Of a DNA stretch of 64,000 bases, positions 26,733 to 35,652 are shown piece by piece. The DNA comes from Hymenobacter sp. BRD67 (GTDB lineage Bacteria > Bacteroidota > Bacteroidia > Cytophagales > Hymenobacteraceae). Positions within the stretch are counted from its first letter, which is position 1. Every line of letters starts with the position of its first letter. The stretch covers positions 3,968,001-4,032,000 of the forward strand of contig NZ_CP053904.1 of the NCBI RefSeq assembly GCF_013256425.1. Reading direction: 5' to 3'. A program made the position numbers and the translations under genes. Under the pieces are notes generated by a model, which did not search any database, was not told the origin of the DNA, and saw only the letters and a list, made by a program, of their open reading frames with translations.

Positions 26733-28724
26733 ATGAAAAAAATGATTTTACCGCTGCTGCTGGCCTTGGGGCCGGCACTTGTATCGGCGGCTCAGCAAAC
26801 AGGCGCTCCCGTCTTAGCCACGGCTGCCACGTGCACCGTCAGCGGGCGCGTCACGGATGTCAAAGGCGCGGGCCTGCCCGGCGTAACGGTGCTGGTGAAA
26901 GGCACTGCCCTGGGCACGAGTACCGACCAAAACGGGCAGTATATGCTGGCCGGCGTGCCCGGTAAAGGCAAGCTGGTATTCAGCTTCGTGGGCTACGTGA
27001 CGCAGGAAAAGCCCGTGTCCACCGATGGCAAGCCGCTGAACGTAGTGCTGCCAGAAGACCAGAAGTCGCTGAATGAGGTGGTGGTAATTGGGTATGGAGC
27101 TGCCCAAAAGCAAAGCGTGACGGGCAGCGTGGCCACTGTATCAGCCGTGCCCCAAGCCTTACAGGGCCGGGCAGCCGGCGTGCAAATCCGGGGCGCCGCA
27201 TCTAACCCGCGCAAGACCGCCCGCTTCGCACCACCTGTAGTCGCCTATGACCAGGCAGTGCTGCCTGCCCGCCCCGAAGCCGGCGCGGGCGATACCTACG
27301 CCAGGGTAGAGGAAAACAAATTCCTGTCGGTAGGCAAAGAGCCGCTGAGCAGCTTTAGCCTCGACGTGGACAACGCCAGCTACACCAACGTGCGGCGCTT
27401 CCTGAACGAAGGCCAGCTGCCGCCCCGCGACGCGGTGCGGGTGGAAGAAATGCTCAATTACTTCCACTACCAGCTGCCCGCGCCGGCCGCCGCCAGCCCC
27501 GACCCGGTGCGCATCAGCGCCGAGCTGAGCGAATGCCCCTGGGCTGCCGGTCACCAGCTGGCTCGCATCGGTATTCAGGCCAAAAAAATGGAAACGGCCA
27601 GCCTGCCGCCCGCCAACCTGGTATTTCTGGTCGATGTATCGGGGTCGATGGACGAGCCCGACCGGCTGCCACTGGTGCAGGCCGGGCTGAAACTGCTGGT
27701 CCGCCAGCTGCGGCCTCAGGACCACGTGGCGCTGGTGGCCTATGCCGGAGCTGCCGGCCTGGTGCTGCCGCCCACGGCCGGCAGCCGGCAGGCCGATATT
27801 TTGGAGGCCATCGACCGCTTGCAGGCGGGCGGGTCTACGGCGGGCGGCGCGGGCCTGCGGCTGGCTTACGCAGTGGCGCAGCAAAGCTTTCAGAAAGAAA
27901 GCAATAACCGCGTCATCCTGGCCACCGATGGCGACTTCAACGTAGGTGAAAGCTCCGAGGCGGCTATGGAGCAACTTATTGTGGAGCAGCGCGAAACCGG
28001 TGTGTTTCTGACTGTGCTAGGGGTGGGGCGCGGCAACCTGCGCGACAGCCGCATGGAGCTGCTAGCCGACAAAGGCAACGGCAACTATGCCTACCTCGAC
28101 AACCTCGACGAGGCTCGCCGCACTTTGGTGGCTCAGTTTGGCGGCACGCTCTTCACGGTGGCGAAAGATGTGAAGCTTCAAGTTGAGTTCAACCCCGCGC
28201 GGGTAGCCAGCTACCGCCTCATCGGCTACGAAAACCGCCTGCTGGCTAATGAGGACTTCAATAACGACCGCAAAGATGCCGGGGAGCTGGGGGCGGGCCA
28301 CACCGTCACGGCCCTTTACGAACTGGTGCCCGTGGGCTCGGCCAGCCCGCTGGTCGATGGGCTGAAATATCAGCCGCCGGCCCCGACTACGCCCGCCAGC
28401 CCTGCCGCCGAGGTGCTTACCGTGAAGCTGCGCTACAAGGAGCCGCAAGGCTTGAAAAGTAAGCTATTGGCCCAACCGCTGGCCGGGGCAGCCACGCCCG
28501 TCGGGCAAGCCTCGGCCGACCAGCAGTTTGCGGCCGCGGTGGCCGAGTTTGGCCTGCTGCTGCGCCAGAGTGAGCAGAGCGGAGCTACCACCTGGGCCAC
28601 GGCCATCCACCTGGCCGAAGCCGGCCGCGGCCCCGACCCCGATGGCTACCGTGCCGAGCTGGTGCGCCTGCTGAAGCTGGCCGAGGGACTGGCGCCGGTC
28701 ACCAAGCCGCTAGGCGTGCGGTAG
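26733..28724 (+). CDS. vWA-domain protein with N-terminal SusC-like segment (YfbK type)
   Basis: A 663-residue exported protein. After the signal peptide (to VSAA) comes a carboxypeptidase-regulatory-like domain (residues about 30-105, VSGRVTDVKGAGLPGVTVLVKG) that ends in VVVIGYGAAQKQSVTGSV, the same junction found in SusC receptors (compare the gene at 52724-55726), and a stub of plug sequence. Instead of a barrel, the chain continues with a YfbK-type domain (SSFSLDVDNASYTNVRR) and a von Willebrand A domain with MIDAS motif DVSGSM near residue 301, then a DUF3520-like C-terminus. It probably binds partners at the envelope through the vWA metal site. Start ATG 26733 follows no visible ribosome site. 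Confidence 0.88.
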   Translation: MKKMILPLLLALGPALVSAAQQTGAPVLATAATCTVSGRVTDVKGAGLPGVTVLVKGTALGTSTDQNGQYMLAGVPGKGKLVFSFVGYVTQEKPVSTDGKPLNVVLPEDQKSLNEVVVIGYGAAQKQSVTGSVATVSAVPQALQGRAAGVQIRGAASNPRKTARFAPPVVAYDQAVLPARPEAGAGDTYARVEENKFLSVGKEPLSSFSLDVDNASYTNVRRFLNEGQLPPRDAVRVEEMLNYFHYQLPAPAAASPDPVRISAELSECPWAAGHQLARIGIQAKKMETASLPPANLVFLVDVSGSMDEPDRLPLVQAGLKLLVRQLRPQDHVALVAYAGAAGLVLPPTAGSRQADILEAIDRLQAGGSTAGGAGLRLAYAVAQQSFQKESNNRVILATDGDFNVGESSEAAMEQLIVEQRETGVFLTVLGVGRGNLRDSRMELLADKGNGNYAYLDNLDEARRTLVAQFGGTLFTVAKDVKLQVEFNPARVASYRLIGYENRLLANEDFNNDRKDAGELGAGHTVTALYELVPVGSASPLVDGLKYQPPAPTTPASPAAEVLTVKLRYKEPQGLKSKLLAQPLAGAATPVGQASADQQFAAAVAEFGLLLRQSEQSGATTWATAIHLAEAGRGPDPDGYRAELVRLLKLAEGLAPVTKPLGVR

Positions 28725-28740
28725 CTTGCCAGCAGTCAGC

Positions 28741-28802
28741 TGATGGCGGTTAGCTGCTAGCTTTGCCCGGTAGGGCCTGTAGCTAACCGCTAACTGCCAT
28801 CA
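28741..28802. repeat. Imperfect inverted repeat with inner -7 box
   Basis: TGATGGCGGTTAG (28741-28753) pairs with CTAACTGCCATCA (28790-28802), 12 of 13 bases, with further GGTTAGCT-type repeats inside. TAGCTTTG at 28758-28765 is a perfect -7 box in the loop and could start the permease transcript. It may be a transcription-control hairpin or a dispersed palindrome. Confidence 0.55.
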
Positions 28803-28818
28803 ATTGACAGCTACATAA

Positions 28819-30227
28819 ATGTCGCAACCGACTCTGCAGCGCCGCCTGGGCCTGGTTCAGGCCACCGCCCTCAACATGATTGACATGGTGGGCATCGGCC
28901 CCTTCGTGACCCTGCCGCTTGTCATGGGGTTTATGGGGCCTAATTTCCTGCTGGCCTGGCTGGTAGGCGCGGCGCTGGCCGCCGTCGATGGCCTCATCTG
29001 GAGCGAGCTGGGCGCGGCTTACCCCGAGGCGGGCGGCTCGTACCGCTTCCTCAAGCTGGCCTACGGCGAGCAGAAGTGGGGGCGCTACATGTCGTTTCTC
29101 TACGTCTGGCAAACGCTTATTCAGTCGCCACTGGTGCTGGCGTCGGGGGCCATTGGCTTTGCCCAGTACTTCAGCTACCTCGTGCCGCTGCCGCTGTGGT
29201 GGCAGCCCAAGCTGGTAGCCGGCTCGGTCGTGTTGTTGCTGATTGCGCTGCTCTACCGCCGTATTGAGGATATTGGCAAGCTGGGCGTGGCGCTGTGGGT
29301 GGGCGTGCTGGGCCTCATGGGCTGGCTGATTTTCGGCGGCCTCACCCACGCCAACCACCCGGTGGCCTGGCTGCCGGCCGGGGCGTGGGCAGGCTGCCGG
29401 GGCTGCTCATTTCGGTGGCAATGGGCCAGGCGGCCGTTAAAACCGTCTATTCTTACTTGGGCTATTACAATGTGTGCCACCTGGGCGCCGAAATCAAAGG
29501 CCCGGAGCGCGTCATTCCGCGCAGCATCTTTCTGAGTATTCTGGGCATCGCAGCGCTGTATCTACTGCTCAACTGGAGCGTGGGTACCGTTATTCCGTGG
29601 CAGGAAGTACAGACCTGGCAGGCTGGGGCGGGCGACAAGTCACAGTTCATTATCAGCGTGTTTATGGAGCGGCTCTACGGGCCGGCTGCGGCGCAGGCAG
29701 CCACCGCGCTGGTGCTGCTGGTGGCATTTGCCTCACTGTTTGCGGTGCTGCTGGGCTACTCGCGCATTCCCTACGCGGCGGCGGCCGATGGCGAGTTTCT
29801 GCCGGTTTTTGGCAAGCTGCACCCCACCAAGCAGTTTCCCTACGTGTCGCTGCTGCTGCTGGGCGGCGTGGGCTTCGTATTCAGCCTGCTGTTCCGGCTG
29901 GGCGAGGTTATTTCGGCCATTCTGGCCATGCGCATTCTGGTGCAGTTTGTGGGGCAGGCCGTGGGGCTGGTGCTGCTGCGCCGCCGGCGCGGTACAGCGT
30001 CGCTGCCTTTCAAAATGCCGCTCTATCCCTTGCCCGTCATCGTCGTTATCCTGGTGTGGCTGACGGTGTTCGTGGGTATTGCGCCGGCCGAGGTAAGCTG
30101 GGGCGGGGTGCATTTCAAGCTGTATTTTCAGCTGGCCGCCGTGGGCATGATGGCGCTGGGGAGTATAGCATTTTTGCTATGGAGCCGGCGTGCCGGGAAG
30201 TGGCCGTTTCAACGCGCTACTTCTTAA
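28819..30227 (+). CDS. Amino acid permease (APC superfamily), frameshifted
   Basis: An inner-membrane secondary transporter of amino acids or related amines. The opening helix has the APC hallmark MVGIGPFVTLPLVMG, then SELGAAYPEAGGSYRFLKLAYG. The frame is lost near 29387 and continues as GLLISVAMGQAAVKTVYSYLGYYNV through the remaining helices (ALVLLVAFASLFAVLLGYSRIPYAAA). Adding one G to the GGG at 29385-29387 restores AWGRLPGLLIS and gives about 469 residues and 12 helices, a normal length. Substrate cannot be told. The break is probably a sequencing indel. Confidence 0.85.
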
Positions 30228-30284
30228 AGACGCCGGTTGGGTGGCTAACTTCCCGCACAGTTATCACTACGTAAACTCTCTGCG

Positions 30285-30966
30285 ATGCGTGCCTACTTCG
30301 GGGGGCTGCTCTTGGCCGGGGCCTTGGCAGTCAGTGCTTTTTCGTATAAGGCCTCGTCCGGCTTTCGGGTGGCCGACATCCATGAGATGGTGTATCTGCC
30401 GCCCGTAGGCATCGTGCGTAGCATCAGCCAGGGCAACCAGGCGGCCTATGACCCCGCCGCCTCGGCCGATGCCAGCGATGCCCTGCGGCAGGCCCTGTTG
30501 CGCCACGAGGAAAAGCTGCGCCTCGTAGGCCCGCTGCCCCTGCCCGATACGGCCCGCCAGCAAGCGGCAGCCCTGTTAACCGTCAGGGCCGTGGTGATAC
30601 TGGAACACGCCCGCAAGCGCCCGTTGGCTATGCCCGTACCCTGGCTCGATACCCTGCTGCTGGCCCGCCGGCAGCGGCTACTGCCTGCTGAGCTACGTAG
30701 CCGGCTACACGCGCACGGCCAGCAATTATCGCGGTCAATTGGCTAAAGGGCTGGGAATTGCGTTGTTAAGCCTGGGTGTGCTGACGCCCATTGTGGCGCA
30801 GTCTGCTACCCGCGTTGGGGTGTTTATCTACGATGCGCAAACCCAATCGGTGGTCTATTATAAGTCCAACTGGCCCGTTGAAAAAGACCCGCTCGCCGGA
30901 GTAGTCATCGACCAGACCCTTACCGACCTGCTGGCGGCCGATTTTCAGCTCACTGACCGACTGTAG
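30285..30966 (+). CDS. Exported hypothetical protein, frameshifted
   Basis: The first part (to about 30665) has an N-terminal hydrophobic segment (YFGGLLLAGALAVSAFSY) and HEMVYLPPVGIV. The rest continues in another frame as GSGYCLLSYVAGYTRTASNYRGQLAKG, a second hydrophobic stretch (LGIALLSLGVLTPIV) and a polar tail (VGVFIYDAQTQSVVYYKSNWP). Removing one C from CCC near 30665 joins them to about 226 residues with two membrane spans. No family recognised. It ends ten bases before a convergent GNAT gene. Confidence 0.65.
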
Positions 30967-30975
30967 TCCGCCCCA

Positions 30976-31491
30976 TTACCCCAGCCGCTTTTCGTAGCAG
31001 AAAAACCGCAGCCCCGGCCGAAATGCCAGCTGTATCTCGCCTGCAAACCGATACCCCAGCTTCGGGAAAAGCCGCTGCGTAGCCGCGTTTTCCGAATTGG
31101 TATCGACGCGCAGGGTGCGTAGGCCTAATTGGCTGGCTTCGTGCTCGGCCTGGCGCAGCAGCGCGGCGGCCACGCCCCGGCCTTGCGCTGCGGGCAGCAC
31201 GGCCAGGCGGTGCGTCACGAGGGCCGGCTCGTTCGCATCCCAGTCCGCATCGGCATATTCAGGGTCCTTGTCCTGGGTAAGGGCGGCTACGCCTTCGATT
31301 TCGCCCAGGCGCTCGGCCACCCACAGGTGCTGCTGCTCAATATCCCGACGGAAAACGCCTTCGTTGGGGTAGTCGGTGGTCCACTGAAAGTTGCCGCTGG
31401 CATTCATCAGCGGTACCACGGCGCGCACCAGCGCTACGATGGCCGGCAGGTCGGCCGTCGTAGCGCGGCGGGTAGTCAGGTCAGTTGTCAT
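30976..31491 (-). CDS. GNAT-family N-acetyltransferase
   Basis: A 171-residue single-domain acetyltransferase that moves an acetyl group from acetyl-CoA to an amine. The acetyl-CoA loop is VLPAAQGRGVAAALL (about residues 98-112), preceded by strand THRLAV and followed by LRVDTNSENAATQRLFPKLGYRF, the usual C-terminal half. The substrate is unknown; small-molecule or protein N-terminal amines are both possible. Confidence 0.88.
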   Translation of the reverse strand: MTTDLTTRRATTADLPAIVALVRAVVPLMNASGNFQWTTDYPNEGVFRRDIEQQHLWVAERLGEIEGVAALTQDKDPEYADADWDANEPALVTHRLAVLPAAQGRGVAAALLRQAEHEASQLGLRTLRVDTNSENAATQRLFPKLGYRFAGEIQLAFRPGLRFFCYEKRLG

Positions 31492-31528
31492 GGGTAATAA
31501 GTTGCAGGGGTTGGCGTCGTGGCGCGCC

Positions 31529-32737
31529 TTAGCGCGTCAGGTATTCGCCGCCGCTTCCCCGAAATAGCAGCGGGCGAAACAGCTTGCGCGTTTGCAAGTA
31601 CTTGGCCACAAAGGCCTGGCTTTCCTGGAGCCGACTTTCGCACTGCTGCACGAAATCCAGCAACTGGCCACTGCGCGCCTGACGAATGACTTCGGGCAAG
31701 GGGCTGCCCAGGCTGGCAAGCAGCGCGCGGGCGTGCATAAAATCGGCCTGTGCGGGCAGCAGCAGCGAGGCCAACTCCGCATCGGGCCGGGGCGGCTGAA
31801 ACTGCCGGTTGAAGTAGCTAATGAACGTATTCAGCTTCTCGTTGCCAGCATTGGCCGCCTCCAGGGCTTCGTTGTAACGGGAGATAAAGTAGTTGTCTTC
31901 CTGCTGCTTAAGGTGCAGCACCTGATTGAAGGTCAAATCGTTCTTCACCCCATTCCGCTCCACCCGCCGCCGGGTAGCTCGGAGCTGCGTCGGCAAATCC
32001 TGCTGTTCGTAGGCCGCTACTGAGTCGGCAAAGCTGAAGGGCGGCTGCGCAGCTACGCTCGGCGCTTTACCCTGTTGAAACTGCTGGGCCGTGTAAGGAG
32101 TGGTCAGCAGTTGCCACATGGGGTCGAAGGGCAGGTGCGTGCGAATCAGCACGGCCGGACTAACCTTGTAAAAGCTATTGTCCAGGCGGGGTACAAAGGT
32201 TTCTTCCACTACGTAGCCCGCCGCCCAGGTAGGGTCCATCAGGTACCACTGGCCGTGCAGGCGGGTAGCGCACCAGGCGTGGCCGATGGCCGCCGGCGTA
32301 CCGTCGCGGTGCTTGGTGCCGCCCGTTATTACGTAGCTGCTTAGGCCGCTGGCTTTGGTCAGGGTACAGTACAGCTCCGCATAATTCGTGCAAACGCCAA
32401 CTCGTTGAGCAAGAGTTTCATGCACCAAGTCGGCCGGCACCTGGGCATAGAAGAAGTTATAGCGGTTGGCCACATCGTAGCGAATAGACCGGGCGACCCA
32501 CCCAAAGGCCGCCCGCGCCTTATCGTCTTCCGTGGTAAAGGTTGCGTTGATGTAGCGAGCCAAGCTGGCCACGCTGCGCGTAGTGGAATCAGGCAGCGCG
32601 GCCATTTTCCGGTCAACGGCCGCGTAAGGATTCGGCACCGGAGTGGGCGGCCGCTTTTTTTGCGCCAGTGCAGGCTGGGAAACGAGCAGTAGCGCGGGGC
32701 TTATAATCAAGCAAATACGGAGGCGTCCACTGCTCAT
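31529..32737 (-). CDS. Exported transglutaminase-like protein
   Basis: A 402-residue protein with a signal peptide (ALLLVSQPALA-QK). The transglutaminase-like core contains the three expected residues: Cys in RVGVCTNYAELY, His in AIGHAWC and Asp in LMDPTWAAG. The C-terminal half (about 220-400) is helical with no known domain. Such exported proteins act as proteases or peptide-modifying enzymes of the envelope. Start ATG 32737 lies four bases after the hemB stop, so the two genes look co-transcribed and coupled; a longer start at 32779 would overlap hemB. Confidence 0.85.
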   Translation of the reverse strand: MSSGRLRICLIISPALLLVSQPALAQKKRPPTPVPNPYAAVDRKMAALPDSTTRSVASLARYINATFTTEDDKARAAFGWVARSIRYDVANRYNFFYAQVPADLVHETLAQRVGVCTNYAELYCTLTKASGLSSYVITGGTKHRDGTPAAIGHAWCATRLHGQWYLMDPTWAAGYVVEETFVPRLDNSFYKVSPAVLIRTHLPFDPMWQLLTTPYTAQQFQQGKAPSVAAQPPFSFADSVAAYEQQDLPTQLRATRRRVERNGVKNDLTFNQVLHLKQQEDNYFISRYNEALEAANAGNEKLNTFISYFNRQFQPPRPDAELASLLLPAQADFMHARALLASLGSPLPEVIRQARSGQLLDFVQQCESRLQESQAFVAKYLQTRKLFRPLLFRGSGGEYLTR

Positions 32738-32741
32738 CACG

Positions 32742-33728
32742 CTAACCCCGCCGTAGCACTTCGGCCGCTTCCTTGGCAAAATACGTCAGGATGGCATCGG
32801 CCCCGGCGCGCTTGATGCTCAGCAGCACTTCCATCATGGTCTTTTCGCCATCGACCCAGCCCTGCTGGGCAGCGGCCTTGATGAGGGCGTACTCGCCGCT
32901 CACGTTGTAGGCCGTCACGGGCAGGTTGGTGTTGTTCTTCACCTCCCGAATGATGTCGAGGTAGCTTAGGGCGGGCTTAATCATCACCATGTCAGCGCCT
33001 TCGGCTTCGTCGAGCTGTAGCTCGCGCTGGGCTTCGAGACGGTTGGCGGGGTTCATCTGGTAGCTTTTCTTGTCGCCTTTTTTGGGCGCCGAGTCGAGCG
33101 CATCGCGGAATGGGCCGTAGAACGCCGAGGCGTACTTGGCCGTGTAGCTCATAATGCTGACGTGCTGAAACGCGTTGCGGTCGAGCACGTCGCGTATCCA
33201 GGCCACGCGGCCGTCCATCATGTCCGACGGCCCGATAATATCGGCCCCGGCGCGGGCCTGGGCCAGCGCCATCTGCCCCAGCACTTCGAGCGAGGCATCG
33301 TTCAGGATTTCGCCGGTTTCCTGGTTTACCACGCCATCGTGACCATCCGACGAGTAGGGGTCCATGGCCACATCGGTCATAAGTACTACGTCGGGAAACT
33401 GCCGCTTGATATCGGCCACTGTTTTCAGGTACAGTCCGTCCATGTTGGCCGATTCGCGGGCCAGCGGGTCTTTCAGGGCGTCGTTGAGGCCCGGAAAAGG
33501 CGCAAAAGCGTTGATGCCCAGCTCCACGGCCGCGCCAATCTCGTCGATAATACGGTCGGCCGAGTAGCGATACACGCCGGGCATCGACTTCACTTCGAGG
33601 CGCTGGTTCTGGCCTTCAACTATAAAAACCGGGTAGATAAAATCGTGGGCGGTAAGGCGGGTTTCCTGCACCATATCGCGGATAACCTGCGACTTACGGT
33701 TGCGGCGGGGGCGGTGAGTTGGAATCAT
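32742..33728 (-). CDS. hemB: Delta-aminolevulinic acid dehydratase (porphobilinogen synthase)
   Basis: Joins two 5-aminolevulinate molecules to porphobilinogen in heme synthesis, in the cytoplasm. The 328-residue chain has the family's length and the two active-site lysines, in SYTAKYASAFYGPFR and VMIKPALSYLD. The metal site is DVAMDPYSSDGHDG: the cysteines of the zinc form are replaced by Asp/Ser, so this is probably the magnesium-type enzyme. TTGTCTTTGCT directly before the ATG suggests a nearly leaderless start. The transglutaminase gene follows. Confidence 0.97.
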   Translation of the reverse strand: MIPTHRPRRNRKSQVIRDMVQETRLTAHDFIYPVFIVEGQNQRLEVKSMPGVYRYSADRIIDEIGAAVELGINAFAPFPGLNDALKDPLARESANMDGLYLKTVADIKRQFPDVVLMTDVAMDPYSSDGHDGVVNQETGEILNDASLEVLGQMALAQARAGADIIGPSDMMDGRVAWIRDVLDRNAFQHVSIMSYTAKYASAFYGPFRDALDSAPKKGDKKSYQMNPANRLEAQRELQLDEAEGADMVMIKPALSYLDIIREVKNNTNLPVTAYNVSGEYALIKAAAQQGWVDGEKTMMEVLLSIKRAGADAILTYFAKEAAEVLRRG

Positions 33729-33842
33729 AGCAAAGACAACAAGCGGCCGGGTTATTTGTGTGCCCGCTAAGCCGCAAAATAACGGCTTTCCAGAATAAGC
33801 TTGGGCTTTATTTCATAAAAATAGGGTAAATTCTATATTATA

Positions 33843-34382
33843 TCACGTCTTTTTCTTTTTGCCACTTACTAACAAGTACAGTAGCGCCAGCACGACCAGC
33901 CCTGCCGCTGTGTAGCCCAGCGCGGTAAAGAAGCCGACGCTGAAAATCAGGTTTACCAGCGCGGCCAGACCGGCCAGCACCACCGCTATTACCCCGATAA
34001 AAAATAGCGCCACGCGGCCCAGCCCGCTTTCGGCCGCTCCTTCAGTGGTAGGCTTGCGGCCAGGGCGAGGCATCAGCTGATGTCCGGTGACTACTGCCGC
34101 CAGGTGCCGGAGCGGGGCCTCCGGCGCGGCGCGGCGCAGTGGGCGAGCCGACGCGGACATATGGTGCGCGGTAGTGGTAAGCACTGGCGCAGCTTCCGGC
34201 GCCGGCTCGCTGGTCGGGCCGACCGGGACCGATACGGGGCTGGCCACTACCGTCTGGCTCGGTACCGGCTGAAATGAGAAGCTGGGTCGGCTGCTCTGGC
34301 AGCTGCTGGCCAGGCCGGCAATTGCCAGCACGAGCGCAAGCGAATAGGAGCGAACCAGGCGAAAGCGCGTAGCAAAAGGCAT
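33843..34382 (-). CDS. Lipoprotein with two C-terminal membrane helices
   Basis: A 179-residue protein. The signal region ends in LASSC, a lipobox. A long Pro/Ser/Ala-rich linker follows (about 25-120), then two hydrophobic helices (VALFFIGVIAVVLAGLAALV and GFFTALGYTAAGLVVLALLYLL) and a Lys tail. Small Bacteroidota proteins of this plan are common but unnamed. It sits between hemB and the FAD oxidase on the same strand, with 57 bases to the latter. Confidence 0.7.
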   Translation of the reverse strand: MPFATRFRLVRSYSLALVLAIAGLASSCQSSRPSFSFQPVPSQTVVASPVSVPVGPTSEPAPEAAPVLTTTAHHMSASARPLRRAAPEAPLRHLAAVVTGHQLMPRPGRKPTTEGAAESGLGRVALFFIGVIAVVLAGLAALVNLIFSVGFFTALGYTAAGLVVLALLYLLVSGKKKKT

Positions 34383-34439
34383 AGGAAAAAGTCAAAAGAA
34401 AGACGCGGAGTCTACTCTACGGATACCGGGCGCTTTCCG

Positions 34440-35567
34440 CTACGCCCCGGCCAGTTTAACGGCGGCAGCATAGCCAACTCCGGCGCCCAGGGCCACGCCC
34501 ATGCCGTTGCAGCGCACGGCGGCCAGCACGCCGGGCCGCACCCAGTCGATAAGTGGGGCCAGGGCCGGGCCAAAGCCCATGACCCCGCTCCAGCGGTAGT
34601 CGATGCGGGGCCGCCGACCCGGCACGATGACCTCGTGCAGCAGATTCTCCAGGTACTGCTGCACGGGAGCTGTGAGGCCTGGTGCAGTAGTGGCTTCGGT
34701 CGCAAAGTCGAGGTTGCGCCCGCCGCCGAGCAGAATACGGTGGTCGGGCAGCTGGCGGAAGTAGGCATAGCCGTGGTCGTAGTGAAAGGTGCCAGGCAGT
34801 GCCACGTCGGGCAGCGGCTCGGTCACGAGCACCTGCCCGCGGCCGGGCGTCACGGCCAGCTCGGGCAGCAGCTCGGCAGCAAACGCATTAGTCGCCAGCA
34901 GCACCTGGCTGGCCTGCACGGCGGGGCCGGCCGCCAGGTGCACCAGCTGCCCCGTGCCCACAGTTTCCAGGGCTGCTACATCACAGCCCGTGAGCACGGG
35001 CACGTCGGCGGCCCAGGCGCGGGCCAGCAGGGCGCGCATCATGCGGCCCGCGTCGAGGCTGCCTTCGTGCTCATTTTTCAGCAATGCGCTTACGCCGCCG
35101 AAGCCAAAGCGGCCCGCTTCGTCGCTGGCATCGCGGAAAGTGCAAGCGGGGCCCACTACCGGCCGCAGCAGCTCGTTGAAATACCCGATTTTAGCCCGGC
35201 ATTCGGCGGCCAGGGCGGCTTCCTGGTGGCGAAACAGCTCGTAGCCGCCCACGGGCTGGTAATCCAGGGTGGCGTCGCCCAGCAGCTCGCGCAGGCGGGC
35301 CAGTCCCGCGTAGCGGGCGGCCACCACGGCTTGCAGGTCGCCGCGTTTTTCCTGCTCGATTAGCTCCGAAACCGACCCAAAGCAGGCAAAGCCGGCGTTT
35401 TTGGTCGAAGCTCCGCTGGGTAGCAGCCCACGCTCCAGCACCACCACCCGCCAGCCAGGCCGCTGCTGCTTCAAATAAAGCGCCGCCGTAAGGCCCACCA
35501 GCCCCGCCCCGATAATGACCACATCGGCCGGCCCGAAAAAAGACTGGTGTTCCCAGTAAGAAAGCAT
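34440..35567 (-). CDS. FAD-dependent oxidoreductase (glycine/D-amino-acid oxidase family)
   Basis: A 375-residue DAO-type flavoprotein. The FAD motif GAGLVGLTAALYL starts near residue 20, followed by VVVLERGLLPSGASTKNAGFACFG, the usual second FAD contact. The end is RWSGVMGFGPALAPLIDWV and GMGVALGAGVG. It should oxidise a secondary or primary amine (amino acid-like) in the cytoplasm. It follows rocD with 82 bases between stop and start, and those bases fold into a strong hairpin covering both codons (35567-35652). The neighbour rocD makes a role in amino-acid breakdown plausible. Confidence 0.88.
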   Translation of the reverse strand: MLSYWEHQSFFGPADVVIIGAGLVGLTAALYLKQQRPGWRVVVLERGLLPSGASTKNAGFACFGSVSELIEQEKRGDLQAVVAARYAGLARLRELLGDATLDYQPVGGYELFRHQEAALAAECRAKIGYFNELLRPVVGPACTFRDASDEAGRFGFGGVSALLKNEHEGSLDAGRMMRALLARAWAADVPVLTGCDVAALETVGTGQLVHLAAGPAVQASQVLLATNAFAAELLPELAVTPGRGQVLVTEPLPDVALPGTFHYDHGYAYFRQLPDHRILLGGGRNLDFATEATTAPGLTAPVQQYLENLLHEVIVPGRRPRIDYRWSGVMGFGPALAPLIDWVRPGVLAAVRCNGMGVALGAGVGYAAAVKLAGA

Positions 35568-35652
35568 AAGCGCAAGGTTTCACGAGGTCAACAAAGGTTT
35601 CGCAAAGGACTAGTCAGCCAGGCATCTCAAGCCTCGCGAAACCTTGCGCTTA
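35567..35652 (-). repeat. 21-bp inverted repeat joining rocD stop and FAD-gene start
   Basis: Left arm 35567-35587 and right arm 35632-35652 pair at 20 of 21 positions (core GCGCAAGGTTTC / GAAACCTTGCGC). In the transcript the 5' arm begins with the rocD stop UAA and the 3' arm ends with the first base of the next gene's AUG. No U tract follows, so it is not a simple terminator. The loop repeats part of the arm (GCGAAACCTTTG). Confidence 0.85.

Noticed and set aside
34635..35363. 242-codon plus-strand frame
   Set aside because: Antisense to the FAD oxidase; composition is that of a shadow.
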